NCBI GenBank assembly: GCA_002412555.1
Contig: DHVH01000058.1
Location: forward strand, 1 to 24,807
Direction of reading: 5' to 3'
Source: Marinilabiliaceae bacterium UBA5213
GTDB taxonomy: Bacteria; Bacteroidota; Bacteroidia; Bacteroidales; Marinilabiliaceae
DNA length: 24,807 bases
Shown here piece by piece: positions 1-7,701 of the stretch (its first letter is position 1; every line of letters starts with the position of its first letter). The notes under the pieces are model-generated. The model had not been told where the DNA came from. It saw only the letters and a program-made list of their open reading frames with translations, and did not search any database. The position numbers and the translations under genes are program-made.

Positions 1-60
1 ACACTTCTCCTGGAACTCCTGGTCTGTAATGTCAAACTTTTTTTTGATAGCGGTGCGTTT

Positions 61-240
61 CTAATTTGTGCTTGCACATGAAGACGCTTGCGTACCACAA
101 CCGCAGCCTTCTCCGGAACCTCCACCACTACAGGTTGTCAGTTGACTGTCTTTTTTGAAGAAAGCCTTTACTGCCAAGCCTAAAAACGCCAGACTTAAGA
201 AAAAGATAGATAATGCGAGAATAATTAAAAACTGTGTCAT
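61..240 (-). CDS. Small Cys-rich single-pass membrane protein, NqrM-like
   Basis: This encodes 59 residues from the ATG at 240. A longer reading starts at a TTG at 270 and is less likely. Residues about 3-25 form one hydrophobic helix, followed by a basic KAFFKK segment and a Gly/Ser/Cys-rich tail. The tail cysteines follow C-x8-C-x-C-x6-C. One N-terminal helix plus a C...CxC...C tail resembles the NqrM (DUF539) family, which helps place iron in the Na+-translocating NADH:quinone reductase. FeoB-associated Cys-rich proteins have a similar layout. The family assignment rests on pattern only. The gene lies downstream of a sodium symporter on the same strand but has its own promoter within a palindrome. 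Metal or Fe-S handling at the inner membrane is inferred. Confidence 0.5.
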   Translation of the reverse strand: MTQFLIILALSIFFLSLAFLGLAVKAFFKKDSQLTTCSGGGSGEGCGCGTQASSCASTN

Positions 241-312
241 ACTGCGTTCCCATTTTAACTGAGCAATCAATCTTACCTAATTAAGAAACTGTTTAAAAAC
301 AAATCTTGACTA

Positions 313-344
313 CAAATATAAGGCTTGCTTAATTAGGATACAAA
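313..344 (-). promoter_or_regulatory. Bacteroidetes-type promoter for the small Cys-rich gene
   Basis: On the minus strand TTTG (344-341) is followed by exactly 20 bases and then TATATTTG (320-313). Both match the Bacteroidetes housekeeping promoter (TTTG, then TAnnTTTG). Transcription would start near 306, leaving a leader of about 65 bases before the ATG at 240. No transcript data are available. Confidence 0.6.
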
Positions 345-355
345 TATCCTAATTA
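330..355. promoter_or_regulatory. Perfect 26-bp palindrome, candidate operator
   Basis: The arms TAATTAGGATA and TATCCTAATTA are exact reverse complements around a central CAAA. Read on the minus strand, the centre is the TTTG of the -33 promoter element of the Cys-rich gene. The palindrome also overlaps the TAG stop codon of the symporter gene (351-349). No T-run follows it on the minus strand, so it is a poor terminator for the symporter. It does precede six T on the plus strand, where no gene is present to terminate. A dimeric repressor site is the simplest reading. The cognate regulator is unknown. Confidence 0.55.
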
Positions 356-1803
356 GTTTTTTCCTGTTTTTTTCGCATGCACCATAACATGAAGAAGGTG
401 ATGGCGCCGTTGAGCATAAGTTTTTCATAACCCAGATTAAAACCGAACCAGTTGTTGGCGTTGAAATCCAGAATGCCGGTCAGCAAGGGAGGCACAATGG
501 CCACTAGAGGAACCAGTTGGTCGTGCACCCTGTGTTTGGTGAACAATCCAAAAGTATACAGGCCCAATAAGGGGCCGTAGGTATAACCTGCCAGGGTGTA
601 AATAGTGTCAATGATGCTATCCTGATTCAAGAATCTGAATACCATAATGACCATGGCTGTGAGCACGGCAAAACCGATGTGGGTGATGGTGCGGGTTCTT
701 CTGGCTTGGGTGTCGGTCATTTTATCAATCTCCATAATGTCCAAAGAAAAGGAGGTGGTGACTGAAGTTAGTGCTGAGTCGGCACTCGAATAGGCGGCAG
801 CAACCAGCCCTAAAATAAACAATATACCCACGATGGGGGGAAGGTAGCCACCCATGGCCAGCATGGGGTAGAGGTCGTCGGCCCGCTCGGGAGTTAAGAG
901 GCCGTTTTGAGCAATAAAGGTGAACAGCAGCACACCCAGACTCAGGAAAAGGAGGTTCACGGGTAAAAAGGCCATGCCATACCAGTACATATTTTTTTGC
1001 GCCTCTTTCAGGTTTTTGCAGGAGAGATTTTTTTGCATCATGTCCTGATCAAGTCCGGTCATGACAATGGTAATAAAAGCACCGGAGAAAAATTGCTTCA
1101 CAAAATGGCGCGAAGAGCCCCAGTCGTCCCACACAAATACACGCGACATATCACTGTTACTGATGATTTGTGCCATGCCTTTCAGCCCCTGATCCATGGA
1201 TGCCCCGATGTAGTAAATGGTGATGCCCACAGCGGATAGCATCAGAATGGTTTGCAAGGTGTCGGTCCATATTATGGTTTTGATACCTCCCCTGAAGGTA
1301 TAAAGCCAAATCAGCGATATGGCGATGATCACTGTCTGGTAAAAGGGAATGCCCAGCGCATCAAAAATTGCCAGTTGCAGTACGCTGGCCATAAGATAAA
1401 GTCGGGCCGCAGACCCCACGGTACGAGAGGCGATAAAAAGCAGGGCCCCTGATTTATAGCTGAAGTACCCAAAGCGCTGATCAAGATAGCTATAGATGGA
1501 GGTGAGGTTGAGCCGGTAGTAAAGTGGCAAAAGGATGTTGGCAATGACAACGTACCCCAGAACAAAGCCCCCAACCATTTGCAGGTAGGTGAATTGTTGT
1601 GTTTGCACCCAGCCGGGCACAGAGATGAAAGTGACACCGGAAAGCGATGAGCCTATCATGCCAATGGATACTATGTACCAGGGGGAGCGCCGGTTGCCCA
1701 AAAAGAAGGAAGCATTGTCCGATTTACGGCCAGTGCGCCAGGCAATCAATATCAGTACCAGAAAATAGCCTCCGATGATGGAGCTGATCATTAGCGGACT
1801 CAT
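349..1803 (-). CDS. Sodium:solute symporter (SSS/SLC5 family)
   Basis: This is a multi-pass inner-membrane protein of 484 residues with about 13 hydrophobic segments. The N-terminal region has the typical sequence TGRKSDNASFFLGNRRSPW followed by GMIGSSLSGVTFISVPGW, characteristic of bacterial SSS transporters that import a solute with Na+. The middle segments SRTVGSAARLYL and FRGGIKTIIWTD and the later AAAYSSADSALTS also fit the family. The substrate cannot be read from sequence; bacterial members carry sugars, sialic acid, proline, pantothenate and others. I chose the ATG at 1803 (MSPLMISS) because family members start just before the first helix. A start 14 codons upstream at 1845 remains open. 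The gene is divergent from recR. Confidence 0.9.
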   Translation of the reverse strand: MSPLMISSIIGGYFLVLILIAWRTGRKSDNASFFLGNRRSPWYIVSIGMIGSSLSGVTFISVPGWVQTQQFTYLQMVGGFVLGYVVIANILLPLYYRLNLTSIYSYLDQRFGYFSYKSGALLFIASRTVGSAARLYLMASVLQLAIFDALGIPFYQTVIIAISLIWLYTFRGGIKTIIWTDTLQTILMLSAVGITIYYIGASMDQGLKGMAQIISNSDMSRVFVWDDWGSSRHFVKQFFSGAFITIVMTGLDQDMMQKNLSCKNLKEAQKNMYWYGMAFLPVNLLFLSLGVLLFTFIAQNGLLTPERADDLYPMLAMGGYLPPIVGILFILGLVAAAYSSADSALTSVTTSFSLDIMEIDKMTDTQARRTRTITHIGFAVLTAMVIMVFRFLNQDSIIDTIYTLAGYTYGPLLGLYTFGLFTKHRVHDQLVPLVAIVPPLLTGILDFNANNWFGFNLGYEKLMLNGAITFFMLWCMRKKQEKTN

Positions 1804-2025
1804 GCTTTTTTTGACAAAGAAAGGGATTTTAAGGTTTTCAACCAAAATGGGTTATCCGCTAATTTTACTAATTATACGAATTTAAAACCAACTGAAGCTG
1901 GTTTTTGGGGATTTACGTGTAATTGACTCCGTTGATCTTCGATTCGTGGACTACTTTTATTTTTCCATTTTGTGAGGCACAACTTTTGAGGAGTTATCTA
2001 CTTATTAGAAGCGTTCTTTTTTTAC

Positions 2026-2033
2026 TACCTTTG
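2026..2033 (+). promoter_or_regulatory. -7 promoter element upstream of recR
   Basis: TACCTTTG matches the Bacteroidetes TAnnTTTG box and lies 27 bases before the recR ATG. The same octamer is found ahead of the cold-shock gene in this window. No clear TTTG is seen 19-21 bases upstream, so only half of the promoter is supported. Confidence 0.4.
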
Positions 2034-2060
2034 TGGCTCATTTAACGCATTGTTTTGGTC

Positions 2061-2681
2061 ATGAATACATCCCAATATCCCTCTGTGCTCCTTGAAAATG
2101 CGGTCAATGAATTTGCCCGTTTGCCGGGCATTGGCCGAAAGACAGCCATGCGACTGGCTTTGTTTGTCCTTAAGGAGAGCAAAGCTGATGTGGCGCGGTT
2201 TGCGGATGCCATCAAGACTATGCGGGAGGAAATTCATTACTGTAAAAGTTGCTTCAATATCTCCGATTCAGATGTCTGCGACATCTGTGCCAGTGCCAAG
2301 CGCGACCACACCTTGGTTTGTGTGGTTGAAAGCGTTCGCGATGTGATGGCCATTGAGAATACCCAGCAGTTTAAAGGTATATACCATGTATTGGGGGGTG
2401 TCATTTCGCCCATGGATGGTATTGGCCCCGATGATTTAACCATCCAGCCTTTGGTTGAAAAGGCAAAGGCCGGTGAAGTTAAAGAGGTTGTGTTTGCCTT
2501 GAGTGCAACCATGGAAGGGGATACCACTAATTTTTACATTTACAGGAAAATAGCTGAATATCCGCTTAGTGTCACGACCATTGCACGTGGCGTAGCCATT
2601 GGCGATGAGTTGGAGTATGCAGATGAAGTAACACTGGGGCGCTCATTGGTGAACCGACTGCCCTTTGAGAAGTCCCTGTAA
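2061..2681 (+). CDS. recR: Recombination mediator protein RecR
   Basis: RecR works with RecO (and RecF) to load RecA on SSB-coated single-stranded DNA at gaps. The protein is 206 residues, close to the E. coli length of 201. Visible in order are the helix-hairpin-helix region (LPGIGRKTAMRLAL, about 21-34), the four-cysteine zinc finger (C61, C64, C73, C76) and the Toprim domain beginning at TLVCVVES and continuing through GGVISPMDGIGPDDL. The C-terminal ARGVAIGDELEYADEVTLGRSL stretch is the conserved RecR end. An in-frame TTG at 2055 would add two residues, but the ATG at 2061 is the better start. The next gene begins 82 bases later, so co-transcription is possible. Confidence 0.97.
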   Translation: MNTSQYPSVLLENAVNEFARLPGIGRKTAMRLALFVLKESKADVARFADAIKTMREEIHYCKSCFNISDSDVCDICASAKRDHTLVCVVESVRDVMAIENTQQFKGIYHVLGGVISPMDGIGPDDLTIQPLVEKAKAGEVKEVVFALSATMEGDTTNFYIYRKIAEYPLSVTTIARGVAIGDELEYADEVTLGRSLVNRLPFEKSL

Positions 2682-2704
2682 TTATTAGGATTAGTTAGAT
2701 GCAT

Positions 2705-2722
2705 TTGCAGTTGCAGTTGCAG
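2705..2722. repeat. Three tandem copies of TTGCAG
   Basis: A hexamer, TTGCAG, is repeated three times without error in the gap between recR and the membrane-protein gene. It is non-coding and in neither reading frame of a neighbour. It may be a simple slippage repeat. Confidence 0.8.
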
Positions 2723-2763
2723 CCTGCCAGGAGTGTTTTGGAAAAGAATTAAAAAAATAAAAA

Positions 2764-3234
2764 ATGAAGGACAAAAGTATTCAATCCCTGAAATTGATTT
2801 ATTGGGCCATTTTCGTCGGCATGGTTGTGTTTACCATTGTGGCCGTTGCATTAGCACCGCGTTTTGCTGGAGTTGCTGCTCTGGAGCTGCATCAAGTTGA
2901 AACGCTTAAGTCAGTGATTATTATTTTGGCTCTGGCAGGTATTCCGTCCGGCTTTATTTTTCATAACCGCAAAGTGCGACGTATTCCCGCGGATATGAAT
3001 TGGGCAGGGAAGATGAAACTATACCGAAATAGCTTTATCTTTAAAATTGCCCTGCTTGAATCATTGGCATTATTGTCATTAATAGGCTTTTTGCTTTCAG
3101 TCAACAAGTCATTTTTGTATATTACGTTATTGTTGTTGGTGGCCTATCTGTTGAATGTCCCTACCAATGAAAAAATTGCTCTGGAGCTGGATCCGCTGGA
3201 GCCAATGAATGAATTAGAGAAGGAAGAAGAATAA
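2764..3234 (+). CDS. Hypothetical four-helix membrane protein
   Basis: I do not recognise a named family. The protein has 156 residues and four hydrophobic segments at about 9-32, 45-63, 89-108 and 112-130. The third and fourth are separated only by a short loop (VNKSF). A basic stretch (HNRKVRRIPADMNWAGKMKLYRN) lies between helices two and three. The C-terminal tail is strongly acidic (ELDPLEPMNELEKEEE) and would probably face the cytoplasm. There is no signal-peptide cleavage site and no catalytic motif. It starts an apparent transcription unit with the HAD gene 13 bases downstream and then lemA and two TPM genes. A supporting role for membrane or envelope functions is all that context suggests. 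Confidence 0.75.
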   Translation: MKDKSIQSLKLIYWAIFVGMVVFTIVAVALAPRFAGVAALELHQVETLKSVIIILALAGIPSGFIFHNRKVRRIPADMNWAGKMKLYRNSFIFKIALLESLALLSLIGFLLSVNKSFLYITLLLLVAYLLNVPTNEKIALELDPLEPMNELEKEEE

Positions 3235-3247
3235 ACGAAAGTTGATT

Positions 3248-3700
3248 ATGATTATAGCTGTAGATTTTGATGGCACTATTGTTGAACACCGCTACCCGGC
3301 CATTGGTAAAGACAAGTTTTTTGCCTTTGAAACCCTTAAGACGCTTCAGAAAGATGGTCACCAGTTGATTTTGTGGACCTACAGAGATGGGCAATTATTG
3401 GACGATGCTGTGGAATATTGCCGCAGTAAAGGTGTGGAATTTTATGCCGTTAACAGTAGTTATCCGAATGAAGCGTTGGATCCTGGTCAAAGTCGTAAAA
3501 TACATGCCGATTTATTCGTTGATGACCGTATTGTTTTTGGCTTTCCGGGATGGGGTGAGATATACCAAAGCATTAACCCTAATGCGTCATCCACTGGTTA
3601 TGTCGATTACCGAAAGCAATACGAATTGTCGAAACAGAAATCGTTTAAGGGGCTGTTTAACAAGTTTTTGATTTGGATTGGAGCAAAGGAAAACAGATAA
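3248..3700 (+). CDS. HAD-type hydrolase, BT0820-like
   Basis: This is a small 150-residue protein of the haloacid dehalogenase superfamily. Motif I is DFDGT (D6 nucleophile, D8 acid/base). Motif II is probably the threonine in LILWTYR, a lysine candidate for motif III is in SRKIHADL, and motif IV is FVDDR. There is little room for a cap domain, so the substrate may be a macromolecule or an accessible phosphate ester. From memory it resembles a small Bacteroides HAD family with the same DFDGTIVEHRYP start; this should be checked by search. The ATG at 3248 was preferred over an in-frame TTG at 3242. The gene lies between the four-helix protein and lemA, and its substrate is unknown. Confidence 0.8.
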   Translation: MIIAVDFDGTIVEHRYPAIGKDKFFAFETLKTLQKDGHQLILWTYRDGQLLDDAVEYCRSKGVEFYAVNSSYPNEALDPGQSRKIHADLFVDDRIVFGFPGWGEIYQSINPNASSTGYVDYRKQYELSKQKSFKGLFNKFLIWIGAKENR

Positions 3701-3721
3701 AATAAACTAAATTATATTCGA

Positions 3722-4300
3722 ATGAAGCTGATTAATTTTTTTGTGTTGGCACTTATTACAGTGCCTTTCTTTAGCAGTTGCGGCTATAACACCATGGTTG
3801 AATTGAATGAAGGTGTTGATGCACAATGGGCACAGGTTGAAAATGTGTATCAGCGTAGAGCTGATTTGATACCTAATTTGGTAAATACCGTAAAAGGGTA
3901 TGCCGCACATGAACAGGAAACACTGGAAGGTGTCATTGAAGCGCGCAGCAAGGCTACCGGCATCAATCTGAATACCGACAATATGGATGCCGCTTCTATG
4001 CAGCAATTTCAGCAGGCACAGGATGGGTTGTCATCTGCTTTGTCGCGTTTGATGGTGGTGGTTGAACGCTATCCTGATCTCAAAGCCAATCAGAATTTTC
4101 TGGATTTACAGGCCCAACTCGAAGGCACTGAAAACAGGATTGCTGTGGAGCGGATGCGTTTCAATGAAGAGACCCGTAAATACAATACCTATATCACGAA
4201 GTTTCCCCAACGCTTTATTGCCTCCATGTTTAATTTTGAACGTAAACCCTATTTCGAAGCTGATCAGGGAGCCCAAAGTGCGCCTGTAGTTTCGTTTTAA
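3722..4300 (+). CDS. LemA family lipoprotein
   Basis: The protein has 192 residues. It begins with a lipoprotein signal peptide whose lipobox ends FFSSC, making C20 the probable lipidated residue. The body is the LemA helical domain, with the diagnostic stretch WAQVENVYQRRADLIPNLVNTVKGYAAHE and later the region ending FNEETRKYNTYITKFPQ. LemA proteins are long helical bundles on the cell envelope whose biochemical role is poorly defined. They are commonly encoded beside TPM-domain proteins, as here: a TPM protein follows after 13 bases and a second after that. No frameshift or truncation is visible. Attachment by the lipid anchor and periplasmic exposure are inferred from the signal. Confidence 0.93.
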   Translation: MKLINFFVLALITVPFFSSCGYNTMVELNEGVDAQWAQVENVYQRRADLIPNLVNTVKGYAAHEQETLEGVIEARSKATGINLNTDNMDAASMQQFQQAQDGLSSALSRLMVVVERYPDLKANQNFLDLQAQLEGTENRIAVERMRFNEETRKYNTYITKFPQRFIASMFNFERKPYFEADQGAQSAPVVSF

Positions 4301-4313
4301 TGTATATTGATTT

Positions 4314-4748
4314 ATGGCTGCTAAACTTTTTACCGATCACGAGAAAGAAACCATTGTTAATGCTGTTAAAACGGCAGAGCTGAATACCTCAGGTGAAATC
4401 CGGGTGCATATTGAGCGCAGCTGTCCGGAGGAACTTTTGGACAGGGCTGCTTATATTTTTGAAATGCTTAAAATGCATAAGACGGAACTTCGGAATGGGG
4501 TATTGTTTTATTTGTCGGTAGACGATCATCAATTTGCCATCCTGGGTGATGCCGGTATTAACGCGCGTGTCAGAGAAGGTTTTTGGGATGAGATAAAGGA
4601 GACGATGATTGAATTGTTCAGAGCTGGCGATTTAGCTGGTGGACTGGAAAAAGGTATTTTGATGGCCGGTGAACAATTGAAAGTCCATTTTCCCTATCAG
4701 GCGGATGATGTGAATGAGTTGTCAGACGAAATATCATTCGGAAAATAG
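4314..4748 (+). CDS. TPM-domain protein, cytoplasmic-type
   Basis: This 144-residue protein of the TPM domain family starts with the typical FTDHEKETIVNAVKTAELNTSGEIRVHIE and continues with LRNGVLFYLSVDDHQFAILGDAGIN and FRAGDLAGGLEKGILMAGEQL. It has no signal peptide and no obvious membrane segment, unlike its downstream paralogue. TPM domains have been reported as acid phosphatases in plant chloroplasts and are linked to LemA in many bacteria, but the bacterial function is unsettled. It sits 13 bases after lemA and 72 bases before the second TPM gene, so the three are likely one transcript. A cytoplasmic or membrane-peripheral partner of LemA is an inference. Confidence 0.88.
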   Translation: MAAKLFTDHEKETIVNAVKTAELNTSGEIRVHIERSCPEELLDRAAYIFEMLKMHKTELRNGVLFYLSVDDHQFAILGDAGINARVREGFWDEIKETMIELFRAGDLAGGLEKGILMAGEQLKVHFPYQADDVNELSDEISFGK

Positions 4749-4820
4749 TCTTTGACGCTTTCTTTCTAATGACTAAGGAATTAGTTGTTTTCTTTTTGAA
4801 ACAAAATAAAGAGAAGCATA

Positions 4821-5621
4821 ATGATGAAAATTACAAGTGCCCTTATATTCGTTTTATTCTGCTGGATAGAGGTGGTGGGTAACCCTTTTCCTGCAAAGCC
4901 AAATCCGCCCCGGCTGGTCAATGATTTGGCCGGCGTGTTGAATGCCGGTGCCCGTGAGCAACTGGAAGCCCATTTGGTAGGGTTTGCCCGGGAAACAAGT
5001 ACGCAGATAGTGCTGGTGACGGTACCTACTCTGGATGGCTATGATGCGGGCGATTATGCCGTTCGCCTGGCGCATGATTGGGGGGTTGGACAAAGTGGCG
5101 ATGACAATGGCATTGTTTTGCTGGTAAAACCACGTTACGACAATGAAAAGGGACAGGCCTTTATCGCTGTCGGTTACGGTCTTGAAGGTGCAGTTCCGGA
5201 TGCTACTGCCCGGCGAATTGTGGACAATGAAATGATTCCTCATTTCAGAAATGATGATTACTACTCGGGGATGCTTTCGGCAGTGAATGTGCTCATGGAA
5301 CTCACCCGCGGCGAATATACCTCTGATGCCTATTTGAACCGGACCGGGAGTGAGCAGTCAACTTTTGGAGCTGTGTTTGTCCTTATAATGGCCATTATCA
5401 TGATAACGGTTTTTTCAAAGTCAAAACGTGCCAGAGAGTCCTCCATCGGGCACAGTCTGCCTTTCTTCGCCATGATGGCATTGATGGGGTCGGGCTCCAG
5501 ACGCCATAGCGGTCACTTTGGCAATTTTTCTTCCGGGGGCGGATCCTTTGGGGGAGGCGGAGGTTTCGGCGGCTTTGGCGGCGGTGGCTTTGGCGGTGGC
5601 GGAGCCGGTGGAAGCTGGTAA
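4821..5621 (+). CDS. TPM-domain protein with Gly-rich tail (YgcG family)
   Basis: The protein has 266 residues. An N-terminal signal peptide (about 1-20) is followed by the TPM domain, seen in PRLVNDLAGVLNAGAREQLE, STQIVLVTVPTLDGYDAGDYA, DDNGIVLLVKP and VGYGLEGAVPDATARRIV. A second hydrophobic helix lies near 182-201. The C-terminus from about 228 is almost wholly Gly with Ser and Phe (repeats of GGGGFGG type). This layout matches YgcG-like proteins, where the domain is exported and the Gly-rich tail follows the anchor. The ATG at 4821 is directly followed by a second ATG at 4824, and either could be used. It ends the plus-strand group before a strong terminator. Its low-complexity end makes the exact tail length prone to variation. 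Confidence 0.9.
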   Translation: MMKITSALIFVLFCWIEVVGNPFPAKPNPPRLVNDLAGVLNAGAREQLEAHLVGFARETSTQIVLVTVPTLDGYDAGDYAVRLAHDWGVGQSGDDNGIVLLVKPRYDNEKGQAFIAVGYGLEGAVPDATARRIVDNEMIPHFRNDDYYSGMLSAVNVLMELTRGEYTSDAYLNRTGSEQSTFGAVFVLIMAIIMITVFSKSKRARESSIGHSLPFFAMMALMGSGSRRHSGHFGNFSSGGGSFGGGGGFGGFGGGGFGGGGAGGSW

Positions 5622-5641
5622 AAAGATTTTTTACGGGTACA

Positions 5642-5682
5642 AGCATAAAAAAAGCGCAGATTTCTCTGCGCTTTTTTATGCT
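5642..5682. terminator. Bidirectional rho-independent terminator
   Basis: A GCGCAGA/TCTGCGC core with loop TTTC is flanked by A7 on one side and T6 on the other. It is extended by AGCAT and ATGCT, so the stem runs about 18 bp with one unpaired A. Because A and T tracts lie on both sides it can end transcription from the YgcG-like gene and from the convergent zinc-ribbon gene. Confidence 0.92.
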
Positions 5683-5708
5683 CTATAATTTTCTTGATGT
5701 GTGGGCTG

Positions 5709-6461
5709 CTAAAGTTGGTCGTCCACTAAAATGCGACCACAGTACTCACATACAATAATTTTCTTTCTTAACTGAATGTCTAACTGGCGCTGGGGCGGGA
5801 TTTTGTTGAAACAACCACCACAGGCATCCCGGGCAACAGTAACAACTGCCAGTCCGTTGCGTGCATTCTTGCGAATACGTTTAAAAGCGGTCAAAAGCCT
5901 GTCATCAATTCGGTTTTCAACCTCTTTGATTTTGACTTTCATGCGATCCTCTTCCGTCTGAGTTTCTGAAACGATCTCATCCAGCTCAGCTTTTTTGGCA
6001 CTCAGGTCGCCCCGACGCTCTTCAAGCTGCTTTTTAGAAATTTCCATCACTTCCGATTTGGTCTTCATTTCCGAAGTGTATTCCCGAATGCGCTTTTCGC
6101 ACAGCTCGATTTCCAGCGTCTGAAATTCAACTTCCTTGGTCAGTGAGTCGTATTCGCGGTTGTTACGAACGTTAGACTGTTGGGCTTCATATTTTTTGAT
6201 GAGCAGGCCGGCCTCTTTAATCTCATTCTTTTTGCTTAGAATGTCGTCGTTGAGCTTTTTAATTTCTGCTTCCAGGTTGGTTAAGCGGGTGTCTAATCCT
6301 TCTATTTCATCTTCAAGGTCTTGGACCTCAAGGGGTAGTTCGCCTCTTAATGTCCTGATTTTGTCAATTTCAGAAACTGCCTTTTGAAGGTCATATAGCG
6401 CCCGAAGTCTGTCTTCAACAGTTACTTCACTGGTGCTTGCTTTTGAATCCATTGTTGCCAT
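5709..6461 (-). CDS. Coiled-coil protein with C4 zinc ribbon
   Basis: The 250-residue protein is mostly a long coiled coil (about 30-195), rich in Glu, Lys and Leu, with an RNNREYDSLTKEVEF segment that is strongly conserved in the family. The C-terminus is a zinc ribbon with cysteines at 214, 217, 238 and 241 (CGGC ... CEYC), corresponding to the zf-RING_7 type. Structurally related proteins are thought to act as nucleic-acid or complex-assembly adaptors, but no reaction is known. It starts four bases after the stop of the Nif3-like gene, and this pairing is common in Bacteroidetes, so the two products probably work together. Confidence 0.9.
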   Translation of the reverse strand: MATMDSKASTSEVTVEDRLRALYDLQKAVSEIDKIRTLRGELPLEVQDLEDEIEGLDTRLTNLEAEIKKLNDDILSKKNEIKEAGLLIKKYEAQQSNVRNNREYDSLTKEVEFQTLEIELCEKRIREYTSEMKTKSEVMEISKKQLEERRGDLSAKKAELDEIVSETQTEEDRMKVKIKEVENRIDDRLLTAFKRIRKNARNGLAVVTVARDACGGCFNKIPPQRQLDIQLRKKIIVCEYCGRILVDDQL

Positions 6462-6465
6462 TCTG

Positions 6466-7569
6466 CTATAGATATTTAATTGGATTGCTATTTACATTTG
6501 ATAAACGGACTGCAAAATTAGGGAATTTTTTTGTAAGTAGCTCAAAAAAAAGTTCTTTAGTGAACTGTTCACTCTCATAATGTCCAATATCCGCTATCAT
6601 AATTTTATTTTCAGCATCGAAAAACTGATGGTACTTAAAGTCGCCGGTCACCAAAACATCTGCCTGATGCTTCATGGCTTGTTTGAGAAGAAAGCTGCCA
6701 CTCCCGCCACAAACGGCAACGGTGCGAACTTCGGTCTTTTCAGTCGCAGAATAACGCACACAGCCTGCGTGGGTCCTTTTTTTTAATTGTTGTAAAAATT
6801 TTTCTGGCGGTAAGGGTTCAGGTAGGTCACCGATAACGCCAAAGCCAATGCTGTCCCACTCGTTTTTAAGGGCTATCAGGTCGTAAGCCGGCTCCTCGTA
6901 AGGGTGTGTGGCGTAGAGTGCTTGAACGACCTTGTTTTGCAGGTAATCCGGCATGATTGTTTCAATGCGCACCTCCGCTTCAGTGTGCATGAGGCCTTTT
7001 TTACCTGCAAAGGGCAAGGTGTTTTCGCCTGCTCTGAATGTTCCCTCGCCATGGCTATTGTAGCTGCACTGGTCGTAATTCCCTATTCGGCCGGCACCGG
7101 CATTAAAAAGTGCTTCCCGCACTTCTGGGGCTTGCTGGTGGGGCACAAAGGTGACCAGTTTTACCAGAAGGTTACTTCTGGGTTCCAATATTCTTTGATT
7201 AATCAGGCCTATTTTGTTCGCCAATACGGTGCTAACCCCACCTGTAACACTATCGAGGTTGGTATGTGCAGCAAAAATGGCAATGTCATTTTTGACGGCC
7301 GCTATAAGTATTCTTTCTGCTGCTGAATGACAGGTAAGCTTTTTAATACCAGATAAAGTGACCGGGTGGTGGGCCACAATTAAATTGAAGTTGTGGGTGA
7401 TGGCTTCTTCTAAAACCGCCTCTGTAACATCCAGGGTTATGATTATTCCGGTAACCTCCATGGAAGAATGCCCCGTTTGCAAGCCGCAATTGTCATAACT
7501 CTCCTGTAAGGATGGCGGAGCAAAGGATTCTATTTCCGAAATTATTTCATGAAGAGGAATCGTGCCCAT
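6466..7569 (-). CDS. Nif3-like dinuclear metal center protein
   Basis: The protein is 367 residues from the ATG at 7569 (MGTIPLHEI). A 15-codon longer reading from 7614 is possible but has an unconserved start. Metal ligands of the Nif3/YbgI fold are visible: H67 and H68 (AHHP), D106 (HTNLD), and a C-terminal HYESE. The length and the central section from about 130 to 230, ending in YATHPYEEPAYDL, show the CutA/PII-like insert found in the longer YqfO-type members. The family has been described as a GTP cyclohydrolase type homologue, but its true substrate is uncertain. The short gap to the zinc-ribbon gene indicates an operon. Confidence 0.93.
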   Translation of the reverse strand: MGTIPLHEIISEIESFAPPSLQESYDNCGLQTGHSSMEVTGIIITLDVTEAVLEEAITHNFNLIVAHHPVTLSGIKKLTCHSAAERILIAAVKNDIAIFAAHTNLDSVTGGVSTVLANKIGLINQRILEPRSNLLVKLVTFVPHQQAPEVREALFNAGAGRIGNYDQCSYNSHGEGTFRAGENTLPFAGKKGLMHTEAEVRIETIMPDYLQNKVVQALYATHPYEEPAYDLIALKNEWDSIGFGVIGDLPEPLPPEKFLQQLKKRTHAGCVRYSATEKTEVRTVAVCGGSGSFLLKQAMKHQADVLVTGDFKYHQFFDAENKIMIADIGHYESEQFTKELFFELLTKKFPNFAVRLSNVNSNPIKYL

Positions 7570-7701
7570 GTAATTGGTATAAATAGTATGCTTAAGTACA
7601 AAACAATTTACCACTCCAGAGGTTCAACGAAGGGTGGATTTTACGTTGTGATGATGGAAGATTTAATGGAGCATTGTGTTTTTGCAGTGTCGATTTTGAT
7701 C

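Noticed and set aside
1884..1905. AAAACCA / TGGTTTT inverted repeat upstream of the symporter gene
   Set aside because: Arms of seven with an eight-base loop and no proper T-run. It lies between divergent genes where no terminator is needed, and AT-rich arms of this size occur often.
4769..4782. ACTAA / TTAGT inverted repeat before the second TPM gene
   Set aside because: Only five bases per arm; no supporting promoter or terminator elements.
4854..5243. Minus-strand open frame of 129 codons within the TPM/Gly-rich gene
   Set aside because: It is antisense to a well-supported TPM domain, with no start context and no family features.
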